Assembly: GCA_022828595.1 (NCBI GenBank)
Contig: JAKGHH010000002.1
Location: 67,490,383 to 67,554,382, forward strand
Reading direction: 5' to 3'
DNA: 64,000 nt
Source: Nelumbo lutea
Lineage: Eukaryota; Streptophyta; Magnoliopsida; Proteales; Nelumbonaceae
The notes under the pieces are model-generated. The model made no database searches and was not told the origin of the DNA. It saw only the letters and a program-made list of their open reading frames with translations. Positions 28,001 to 40,000 of the stretch are shown piece after piece; within the stretch, counting starts at the first letter, position 1, and the number at the start of each line of letters is the position of its first letter. Made by a program: the position numbers and the translations under genes.

Positions 28001-31000
28001 GATGGTTGATCACTAAATTGCTACCTCTATGACCAATCACGAGAAAAAATATCACTACCCATATAATCATAATTATTGGACATATTATTATTTTTTTCTG
28101 ATCAAACTTCAGTCTTTTTGGAAATGATCCCTGCAGCTGTTTTCTGGGTTATTTGGGTGGAAATGAATAACCAGATCTTTGAAAATAAGATCTTTGAGGA
28201 GAATATAGTGATGGAAAAAATTAAAGAAATGTTCTTTTCTTCCTTCGCCTCAAACCCTTTGCTTAAAGCAAGACATCACAATACTTTCTTTGACAAATGC
28301 CTGTTATCTGTAATTAGTTTGTCGTTTATCTTTTTGTATATCCCCAATGTACAGCCCCTTGTTGTACACGCACACTTCCTTTTTTGATATATTAAAATCT
28401 ATACTTACCTGTTCTAAAATAATTAAAAAAAAAACTTCAGTCTTTTTCCTAAGTTGATATAATCAGTCATTATGTTAAAGCTATAAAGATCAAAGAAGTA
28501 AGCAGAAATAATGGACTCCAGACTCCAGGTATTAAAATTGTGTCCATAATGAACAAAAAAACTTTAGAGAAAATTATGAAAATACAAGAAAGCCTAGCAG
28601 CAATATTTAACCACCAAGTAAAGGAATATTTCCATAGATTATATTTTTCTTTTACCATTTAACAGCAAAAATCTTTAATCATTTCTATTTTAGAAGGTTT
28701 CAGGAGGGACTAATTTAGATCGTTCCATAATCACTAGAGTAGAATAGTACCATTTATGAATTATGATGCCCCTGAGCTACCAAATGTGCATGCTATACAT
28801 GCAGCTGTCTACAGAACCATCTTTTTGTAGACATTGTTATCTCATCCCCTTGTAGTTTTCCCATAATTATTTTTTGATTGGTAACAATTAATGTATTTTA
28901 TATTAATCACTTGATATCAGAAGGCTCTGGGGTGGAAAATGTGTTGTCTATGCCAGTCAGAAGCTGAATTGATTCCACATCTGTTGTTACATTGCAAGGT
29001 GACCTGTGGAGCTTGGTGCTACTTCATCAGGTTATTCAAAAGATCATGTGCAATTCCTTGTGACCTTTCCAATGCTACTCTCCCCTCGCCAATGAAAGAG
29101 TATCAGAACAGAGGTGCAATTCTCTAGAGTCTATTACTTTTTGCTTTGTACTGGTCTTTATGTGGGGAAAATAGCAGTATGTTACATTGGAAGAGTGCAC
29201 ATAAGGAAGCCTCAATTGGAAAATTAGAGAATGATGATTGGTGGTGAGCCATATTGAATGAATTTCATGGCAGGCCTTTTCTTTCTGAATAATTCTGTGG
29301 CAGCTCTTTTGATCAATTCCAAAATCACTTGGAGGATCTAATAGAGAAAAGGTGGGAGTCAGAAAAAAAAAACAAAAGATCTGTAGTCAGCACAGACCAA
29401 GAAAGGCACTTAGGGTCGGACTGACAAAGAATTCAAGATGATTAAACACCCAAACCTAAAAAAGGAAGCCCAAACAAGTCCATGTTCGCTCACTCACTGA
29501 AGCTCCAAGAACCCCCTATTTGCTAATGTTGTTCATTCATTTATCTTAATAAAATATCTTCTTAAAAGGCAATTAAAATTATAAAATTATTATTTTTTGT
29601 GTGAAAATTAAGATTTTAAGACCCTAACATGGACTTGTTTGGGCTTGCCTCGAGGGACATGGCACAAAGGCATCTCGTAGAACAGGAATCTAATATGTTT
29701 TACATCACATTAGCTACTTGAAGTAATGCAATTAAAGAAAAAAAGAGATTGTGGGCCTTACATACTTGAAAACATTTTATATGTTTGATTTTATTTTTAA
29801 ATTTTCATTTGAATACGCTTTACATGTTATGTTTATGTATTTTAATTTAAGATAATGGTCTTTTAAAACATTAATTTTAAAATTTAAGTTTATATTTTTT
29901 ATTAATATTATGTTTAATGTTTTTTGAATTTTTGGCATTTTTTATTTTTTTTTTAGCATTTTTTTTTGTATTTTTGCACCTTGCTTCAAAAAGGCATGCG
30001 CCTCGGGAACAAATTGGCCCTTGTGCCTTTTTTGCACCTTGCACTTTTAAAACACTGGGTCCTGCAGGAGTAGAGGACTCCATCCATTCCGAGTTCATAG
30101 CTGTATTCCAGGGCTTGCTAGAGAACTGAATGTGAACAGTTTGATAATAGAGATGGATTCAAAGCTGGTAATGGGTTGGTTGACAGATCCAGAAACTGTA
30201 ATCTGGACCTATAGGGAAGCTGTGCACAGGTGTAAATGGTTAACCACTAACATGAACATAAGGATTCTGAGGCAAAGGAGATCAGCCAATGGGATAGCTG
30301 ATTATTTAGCTAAGCAGTGGGTGCATAGGGAGCACTTGTTTTGGGAACAATTGCAATCTAACTTGTAACTGAGGCTGCATCTTGTACCTCTCTTTGGGAA
30401 GCCTCATTGTAAAGTTACTTTTCTGCTTTATTACTAAAATTTCTTTACTTATGACTTATCAAAAAAAAAAAAAAAAAAAACGGAATAACTCAGTCCATGT
30501 GAAAGGAAACCTATACACTTAAGAAAATTATTCCTCAATCAACATAGCCATGCTAGCAAGGACATTCTTCAACAAAAATCCCCACCTATCAAATATCAGC
30601 CCACAGCCAACCAACATAACCATTGCACAGAACCCAACAACTACTTTAATGAGCTCTAGAGGTGGCTCCTTTACAACCCCTACCTCTCTGGTACTAACTC
30701 TCAGCCTTCCCCATCCAGACTTCCTTTTCTCATTGAGCAAGGAATCCTCCACCCTTCTATTCTGATAAAAGGTAAAAATTTACCGTTTGCTTGTTTGCCA
30801 CTTGCATTCACATCACTAGCTAATTGCCTAATTCCTTGCCTTCTGTTAGCTGTAATTTATTAAGTCTCTTTCTTATTCCATTTGTTCCTGCTATTCCTGT
30901 TCCTACAGCAAATGAAAGCATTCATTTGCTCTAGTGCCTCTCCCACCACCACCACCCACCAAAATAAATGTATAAATAAATAACCCACCTTCTTGCTAAG

Positions 31001-34000
31001 AGAAATTTGCCTGTCAATCACCTTAAAACATTCTTTCAGAAGCTCATCTCTTCTTCAGACCATTGAGAAGTGGGTTGATTGAGTTATTGGGCCCTTAGTG
31101 GGCTCTATTTGCTTTACTTTTCTTTGTATTTATTATTATCTTATTGCTGCCAATTTAGGGGCATTATTGTCCTTTTACCATTATCTGTAACATGTTCATA
31201 TAAGCAATAGAATGGGGCTGGGGCACATGCACCCCAAGGCAGTTACTCCGTCTTATTTGGTTCCCTTCTCCTCTCTGCTTTTCTCTTCTTCTACTGTTTC
31301 TGCTTGCTTAAATCTTCTTATTTCTGATCTGTTTTATATTATTTTTCTTGATCAAACAAGACAAGTCATACAATCCAAGTCTTTTTCATCCTGAGATTTT
31401 ACCTCACTAGCCAATTTATTTTCTTCTCTGATTGAATATAGATGCCATATGCATGTATATAATAACGAAGCATATAGATTCCACATGCATGTATGCATGC
31501 ATACGTCATTATTAAGTCTTTAGTAGCAAGACCAAAATACATCCTGACAGACCTAGACCCACAATTGTAAGAACAGACCATATCAGATCTTTCTTGTCAA
31601 GTGTCAACCAAATGCATATAATAATGGCATATCCAGCCATAGGTTATTTTTAATCTTTCCAAGGGTGCAATAATTAGTCAGTCTAACCATTACCATGTGG
31701 GCCCTACAAAGTTATCCTAAATCTCCTGTTTTGGGTTTCTATTCTTCTTAGGCTTCTTTAAATGGGTCATCCTCAGGCTTCCTTAAAAGTTCAAGGGGTC
31801 TCCAGCAGGGGGACCCTCTCACCCCTTACTATTTATATGTGTGGTGAAGACACTTATCAGAATGACAAAGAGAGCTATGGAGGATGGTCTGTTGGAAAGT
31901 TATAGTCAGTTCTAATGGAGCCAAAGTGCCTCTCCTTCGGTATGTTGATGATACCCTCCTTTTTCTCCAAGCAGATAAGAATCAAACAGTCCATCTTAGG
32001 GTGGTGCTTGCTTGGTAACTTTTTTTTGATAATTGAAAATTAATTTCATTAATCAAGCAGAATAAAACTCTACAAGCATCCCTTGGATAGGCACAAGATG
32101 CAGCCTCCCCTAACATTACAAGTGGTCAGAGAAAAAAGATTACAAAGCTGCTCAAAATAACCGATCCCTAGAAGACCCCTGTTTAGCATGATAATCAGGC
32201 AAAGCATATGCCTCCCTACCCACCCAACGATATCTATATGATATGTGCCTTGTTAAACATTAACATTTTTAATGTGATCCCTATAACTCCAAACAACTGA
32301 ATCTGGATTTGACAACCAGCCCAAAATCACCTTACGATCCCCTTCAATTAATAAGTTCTCCACTCCTAGTTGACTAGCAATCTGAATTCCTTCTACTGCA
32401 GCCAACAACTCAACTATTGTAGAATCCCCTATCAGCACTGGGCCTGAGAACAATAAGGATATGGTGTTGCCATTCTCATTTCTCAAGACTCCTATGCCAG
32501 ACAGTCCTAGGTTACCCTCATTGCATCCGTCAAAATTTAGTTTAATAACCCCTTCCGAAGGAGTTACTCAAATTGCTGCAGCCCTGGTTTTCCTAACCGA
32601 AGTGTGTGCAACTGCAGCCCAATTCCTCCAAATGTCATCAAATGAGAAAGAGTTGAAAGAAGCCAAGGATTTCAGCCAGTTAATATCCCTGGTTAAAATA
32701 CATTCTGTCACTTCTGTAACGAACCTCTCCTTATCTTGGAAGATTCTAGCATTTCTTTCTTCCCAAATTGTCCATAGGGTGGCTGCACTAAAACATCTCT
32801 ACATATTGCTCCCTCTTTTTGTTGGGCAAACAAAGGTAGACGAAGAAAACAATAATTTTACCTTTGTTGGCTGATTCCACTTACATCCAAACAAAACAAA
32901 CATCCAATCCCAAAGAGCTGCAGCAAAAGAACAAAAAACCTGTAAGTGGTAACAATCCTCACTATGGGATTGGCACAACACACACCAGTTTGGGGATAAA
33001 CATAGGAAAGGCTTTTTTCTTTTGTAAGTTCTCCAAAGTATTGGTCTTACCAAGGTACACTTCCCAACAAAAAATAGCAATTTTGGGGGAAACAAGCTTA
33101 GTCCAAACTTCTTTTACTAGGAAAGGCTCAAGGGAAGTAGCAATTTTGGCTTCATTAATATCTTCAGGTGGTCCCCTTCTTCCAACTCAAAGGTATTCTC
33201 GATTTCAAATGGGGTGGTAGTGCGTATCGTGGGTTTACCTTTCCATCTTTGGAAGGATGAAGTTGCAGAAGCAATAGCAGTGGTGTGTTGAGCGAAATTG
33301 GAGGGTGTATTCTGGGGAGATCTCAGGTCTGCAGCTATCTTGTTGAATGGAGTCAAGCCCGAGGATATTCCCAGGAAAGTGAATGTGAAGGTGGAAGGTG
33401 CTTTCATGGAGGTGTGGTTGGCTTCCTCCATGGAAGCCGAACTGTGGAGGGAAGCTAGGAAGGAGGAAGATGCAAAGGTTGAAGATGAAGTCTTGCGTGG
33501 CAGCAAAGGATTGGAGGACCTGCAAGGAAAGGAAAGTTATACAAAAAAGGGCGAACAAAACTTGGGAAGTTCAAAAGACTTGCAGAAGATGGAAAGTTTG
33601 AATCGTGCGCAACAAGCTAGCTGTTGGGCCTCTGACAAATCTTATGCCCATGCAGTTACTAGTGGTGCCTATCCTAAACCAGCTATTACAACTGTTATTC
33701 TGCGAGAAGACCAGAAAGAATTAGGAGGATATGCTGATAATGGGGAATTAAATGTTTGGGCCAAGGGGAAAAAGATAAAGATAGGTTTGGTGGGCCCAGA
33801 ACTCTAAAACTTGGGCCGGATCAATCGGAAGCTATGGGTATTGGGCGATTTAAAGAAGGCCCTAAAAGATCAGGGGCGGAGGCTTTAAATGGGCCGCAAA
33901 AATCAGGCCCACTTAAGGCGGGTCAGGTGGATATAGGAAGCCCATTTCAGGGTCCCAACCCAAAAGATTATTACTTAAAAAGGCACGTGACTAAGCATGT

Positions 34001-37000
34001 GCCTTCAATAGATGGTTATTACTATCTATCTTCTTCTTCTTCGAGTGCAACAAACCGAGCAGCGGGAAGACTGAACTCGGTGCATACTAGAGCTTCGAAA
34101 CGGTGGATTCCGACGGTAAGATTACAGAAATCGTCGCCAGAAAAGCGTAATCCAAGGTATGTTAAACGAAGTGATTTAGAGAAAATGAAGGAGGGAGCTC
34201 TCTAAGAATGAAGACTTGAGCGATTCTGAATCGGATGATTCTGAGAGTCTGGGTAGCATCGATCTCAGCAGATCAAAGGACATTTCTGAAGAAGATAACT
34301 TTGGTACGGAAGTATTACTTCAGGAGGAAGGAGATGATTCTCAAAGTTTTGAAAGAGGCCTGAAGAGTACGAAGGAACGGCAGAAGGCAACTACAATTGG
34401 GATGCAATTTTTGTCTATACTTGCAAGGGAGGTTAACTCCTTATCCCAGGAAGAACAGGTTTTGGGTTTGGAAAGAAAAGACTCTACTGGATTGCTCTGT
34501 GATGTATTGCCTAAAGCCAGACAGCAATGGAAGACTAACTGAAATGCGGAAGTTGACAAGTTGTCGACTCCTATGAAAATTCTCCTAAGCATATCAGAAT
34601 ACAGGAGACAGGATTAGACTTGCCTCCCTATGCCAGTCCTGTTCCCTTGGAAGAAGCTCATTTGGTTCCCAACAATGAAGGTACTTTTGTCAATTCGGAT
34701 TTAGTTACTGATGTTTTTCCTGTGGTTGAAACAGATACTCCAGCATCCCGAGGAATCTTTAGGCAAGGAGGAAAACAGAGAGCTTAGCACTGGTGAAGGT
34801 GAGAGGAGTGAGGGAGAGATGAAGGTTAAGAAAAAGCAGGAGGAAGAATAAGAAAGAATATGGGAGCAGATCTGTGCATTATTGGAGTAGTATAAAGCAA
34901 AGGAGGAGGGATTAGATGGCAAGGAACGAGAAGCAACTCCTCAAAACAAGGAGTTTTTAAGAAGTTCTAGGTTGGGGGGTGGGTGAAGCCAGTGGGTTGG
35001 CTGAGAAGACACAGGGGAATATGTAAAGGAAAAAGAAAAAGAGATCAGAGGTGGGGAGACTAATCTTAGATATTGAGGGTGATATCGAGTTTAGTGGAAG
35101 GGGAGAAAGAAGGGTTCTTCGTGAGATGGAACCATGTTAGAAAGGGCATTTGAAGGAGTCTCACAATGAAAATCATTACTTGGAATGTGAGAGGGTTAGG
35201 GAGTGCAAGAAAAAGAAGGCCAATTAAAGGCTTGCTAAGAAAAGAAAAACCTGATATAGTCATGTTACAGGAAGCCAAGTTGGCAGATCTAGATAGAAGA
35301 TGGTTCAAAAGTGTGTGGAAATCAAGAGGAGTGTGCTGGACTTTAGCTCCCTCATGGGGAGCCTCGGGAGGGATAGTGACCTTGGGGAGGGAGGATGTTA
35401 TAGAATACGTGGAAGAACTTATAGGGAGATTCTCTGCCTATAAAATTCAGAACTGTGGAAGATGGATTCATTTGGGTGTGTTAACTAATGTCTACAGGCC
35501 AAATGGTTATAGAGAAAGGAAGGAAATGTGGGAGGAGTTGTATGGAATTCAAGGCTTGTGGGATGGCCCATGGTGCCGGGGGGGGGGGAGGGATTTCAAT
35601 GTAATCAGGTTTTGCAATGAATCAAATAATCCCCAAAGATCGATTGCTACAAGCATGAAAAATTTCAATGAATTAATTAACACCTATGGGCTAAAGGAAT
35701 TACCCCTTCTACAAGCTAATTTTACATGGTACAATTTCCAAACAAACTCGATAGATTCCTTTTTTAATGTAGAGCGGGAGGACCATTGGAGGAATTTAGT
35801 GGCTAGAACCCTTCCTAAAGTTACATCTGATCACTGCCCTATACTATTAAGTCAAGAAATTCTAGGCTTTGGACCACAACCCTTTAGATTTGAGAACATA
35901 TGGCTGACTCATCCGAACTTTGAACGAAAGGTTGGTGAGTGGTGGAATGAAGACTTCAGAAGGCTAAAGTGGAAAGGTGTAAGGTTCCACAAGAAGTTGA
36001 AGAGATTGAGAGCTAGGATCAAAGAGTGGAATCGAGAACATTTTGGAAGGGTAGAGGATCACAAGAATATTTTGATGTCCAGGATTGATGAGCTAGACTC
36101 CAAAGAATCCCAGAGCATTATGAATGAGCAAGAAAGGATTTTGAGAAATAGCTTAAAAAAGGAATTGGAAAAAGTTCTTCTTAGAGAGGAGATTTCCTGG
36201 AGGCAAAAATCAAGACACAAATGGATCAAAAAAGGGGACGACAATACAAAATTTTTCCATGCGTTGGCTAATGGGAGGAGAAGAAAAAACTGTGTAGCCA
36301 AATTAGAAGTGGATGGGGAGGAAGTCACAAATCAAGATGAGATAGCAAAAGTGTTGGTTGATCACTTTAAATCAATTGTAGGGAAGCCATTGAATAATAG
36401 ACTAAGGCTGGAAGGTCTAGATTGGCCCAGGCTGTCTGAAGATCAAGCAATCTGGTTAGAGAGAAGTTTTGAAGAAGAGGAAATTAGGCATGCAGTGTTT
36501 TCAATGGACAGATCCAAAGCCCCTAGTGGCTTTTCATCAAGACTGTTGGAATGTGGTAAGAGAAGACATTTGTGTTGTGTTTAAGGAATTTGAGGATAAT
36601 AACAAAGTAAGCCCCTGAGTTGATGCTACTTTCACAGCTCTAATCCCTAAGAAGAAAGAAGCGAAAAATTCTAAAGATTTTAGGCTAATCAGTTTGGTGA
36701 CTAGCATTTACAAAATCTTCGCTAAAGTGATATCTTTGAGGATAAAAGTAGTGCTACCCTCCATCATTAGTCAAGCCCAGGGTTCGTGCAAGGGAGACAA
36801 ATAGCAGATTAGATTCAAATAGCTAATGAGTGTGTGGAGGATATGAGAAAGTCTAGAAAGCAAGGTTTTGTTTGCAAGCTGGATTTAGAAAAGGCCTATG
36901 ATCTTGTGGATTGGAGTCTCTTATTATAGATCCTATGGTGTTGTGGGTTTGGAGTTAGATGGTGAAGATGGATAAAGGGCAGCATAAGTTCTTGCCGCTT

Positions 37001-40000
37001 TTCGGTCTTGGTTAATGGGGTAGTCAAGGATTTCTTCCCAGCTTTTAGAGGGTTAAGGCAAGGTGACCCCCTTTCCCCTTTCCTCTTTACCCTAGTTGCA
37101 GATGTTTTCAGTAGTTTGATCTCTAAGGCAAACATGGAAGGTGTAGTGAGAGGTTTGTTGATGACCTAATAATCTTTTTGTGAAGGGGGTGACAGGAGAA
37201 CAGTAAGTAATCTCAAATCTTTGATAAAGCGCTTTGAGAGAGTATCAAATCTTAAAATAAACATGGAAAAGTGTTGCGTGGTGGGTGTGAATCTGGATGA
37301 GAGGACTATTGAGTCGGTGGCAGAGTATCTAGGTTGTCCCATTTCCTCTTGGCCCTTATAGTATTTAGGTCTTCCTCTAGGAGCCAACCAAAGGAGGTAG
37401 AGTTACTTTACTAAAAGCTTCCTTAGCAAATCTGTCAATTTATTACTTCTCTGTGTTTAGGATTCCTGTTAGGGAGGCCAAGAAGTTGGAGAAATTAATG
37501 AGAATTTTTCTTTGGGAACCAGGGGAGGAAAAAAAGGACCACTTAATAAATTGGGGAATAGTGTGTAGGAGGAAAGAGGAGGGTGGGTTGGGACTGGGGA
37601 ACTTAGTTTTGAAGAATAAAGCACTCCTAGGAAAATGGTTGTGGAGATGGCCCTTAGAACAGGAGAGACTATGGAATGAGGTGATAGATAGTATACATGG
37701 CAGTTCGGGAAATGGATGGGATGCTGGTGTATCGCATCAAGCCACATTGGCAACTCCTTGAAAAGCAATTCAGAGTATTCTCCCTTTTTTTCCTCAACTG
37801 TATCAGGTATGATGTCAATTCTGGTACTTCTGTTTTGTTCTGGGAAGACATCTGAGTGGGCAATTCTGCCCTTAAGGACAGCTTCCCTTCTCTTTATTCC
37901 CTTTCTTGCTACAAGGATAAAACAATCTCTCACTCTCTGAATTGGGACTTTGGGTTTCGTAAGGGCTTGAGGGATCATGAACTCTCTTGTGTTTCAGACC
38001 TTTTGTCACTACTTGAAAGTGTTTTTCTGGACCCTTTAAGATCTGATGTGAGACTTTGGTCCCCCAATCCAAAAGGTTACTTCACGTGTGCTTCCTTCTT
38101 TAAGTCCCTTTGCTCTCCCTCGGGACAAGTGGGTTTCCCAGCTAAGAAGATTTGGTCTAAACCTGTACCCCCTAAAATTATTATTTTCTAGTGGGAGGTG
38201 TTCTATAGGAAAATCAACACTTCAAACTTATTGCAGAAGAGAAGGCCTTCTATGTGTCTGTCTCCAAATTGGTGTGTACTTTGCAGGGCTAATGGTGAGG
38301 GTTGCTCTCACTTACTTTTAACCTATTCTTTTTCTGTTGCTATTTGGGTTGGATCTTTGCTTTGTTTGATTGCAGATGGAATCTGACCACAGCCGTATAT
38401 CAGATTTTTTACCCTTCCTTCTTTGTGTGGCCCACAAAAATTGGTAAAACAATGTGGAGGTGCATTAGAGCTGCTGCTTTGTTGACAATTTGGGAAGAAA
38501 GAAATGTGAGGATTTTCCAAGAGGAGACAAATATTCAGAATGTAAGGGATTTGCACTATGACCAGGGCAATCCATTGGTTGAGATCATTGGATTCCTTTA
38601 AAACATATTCCTTTGATGACATTTGGAGGAACTGGATTGCTGTGGCTAGTAGCAGTAACAGGAACAACAGGGTACCAGCTGTGTGGGTGCCTCCTTCAGA
38701 AGACTGGACAAAGCTGAACTTTGTCGGTAGCAGCCAAGAAATCTGGGTCCATCAGGAATAGGTGGGGTGCTGAGAGATACAAATAGTAATATAGTAGCTT
38801 TATTCTCAGGCTCCGTGGGTATAGGAGATTCTATTAGAGCCAAGCTTCTAGCGGCAGTACAAGTTATTCAGATTGCAGACCAGTTAGGAGTTCAGAATTT
38901 GCTTATTGAAGGGGACTCCAAAGTCATTGTGGGCTGGTTGAAAAATCCAGCTTCAATTATTTGGTGCTACAGGGATCTTATGAGGAAAGCTAACTGGTTT
39001 TCAAACAACATGACTGTTAATTATCAGTGGGTGGGTAGAACAGCTAATACCATAGTGGATGGGTTAGCTAAACAGGGGGTATCAAGGGAACATTTATACT
39101 GGGCAGCACTGTAAACTTTCTTTTCCTAGTCTGAAGTAGTACTTTGTTGTTGTTGTGGAGACGTACCAGCTCATGCCTCTCATTTGGGCAGGCTGTATTG
39201 TAATATCATTCTGATTATCATGAATAAATTTTCAATCATTTATCAAAAAAAAGGGCTCAAGGGAAGTACTAGAACAAAGGGATATGAAGAAGGATGCATA
39301 AATGAAGGAACCTTTGGGATAGGGATCCACAGTCTTCCATCAAGAGAAGAGGGTCCAAACAAACACTGTAAAAATGGATAGAAGATCAGTAACACAAACA
39401 AGCTCAGCCTCCCTTAAGCCCCTACGAAAACCAAAGTCTCAGTTCAAGGAAAAGTTAAGATCAGAGGGGGAAAAAAGACAGAAATAACCTCCTTTTTATA
39501 AAGGGAAAGGAAATAAAGGGAAGAGAAGAGGTCTTTTAGAGGTTGATTGCCCACCCAAGTGTCTTCCCAAAAAAGAACCGATTTCCCAGAGCGAGTGTCA
39601 TACCTTACAAATTGAAGGAAGAGCGAGTTGTTCCAGGTTGGAGATACTTCATTCATAAGGTTATGTTTTAGCAGCTGAACTTGGGTGTAAGGTTGGTAGA
39701 CTACCAGTAAAGTATTTAGGGTTACCTATTGGAGTCAAATGCAACTCCATGTCTATCTGGAATCTGGTAGTTGAGAGGCTGGAGAGGAGGTTAGCTGGAT
39801 GGAAGTTTAAATATCTGTCAAAGGGAGCCAAATTAACATTGATAAAAAGCTCCCTTGAAAATCTCCCTACTTATCTTCTATCTTTGTTCCAAAATCCAGC
39901 AAAGGTGGTAGATAAGCTGAAGAAATTAGCTAGGGACTTCCTTTGTGGAGGTAAAGATGGGGACAGGTAGGAAGGCAAAATATTTGTCTATTAGCTGCCA

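Larger units (their letters stand above)
33140..39253 (+). mobile_element. Near full-length LINE (6.1 kb) with 15-bp target duplication
   Basis: Flanks GGCTCAAGGGAAGTA at 33125-33139 and 39254-39268 are identical. Order: ORF1-like region (33.3-34.5 kb), endonuclease and reverse-transcriptase start (35,166-36,584), reverse-transcriptase rest (36.6-37.5 kb), zinc-knuckle tail (37.5-38.6 kb), RNase H (38.7-39.1 kb) and an A-run (39,245-39,252). Several stops and frame shifts make it inactive. It sits in the opposite orientation to the LINE it entered and in the opposite orientation to RAPTOR1. Confidence 0.88.

Noticed and set aside
31060..31400. Another LTR-like stretch (TATA-like ATATAAGCA, CT-rich tail)
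   Set aside because: No paired ends, primer site or target duplication could be shown.
35166..36584. Functional host endonuclease gene
   Set aside because: It is the endonuclease and reverse-transcriptase start of a LINE with target duplications and a broken downstream frame.
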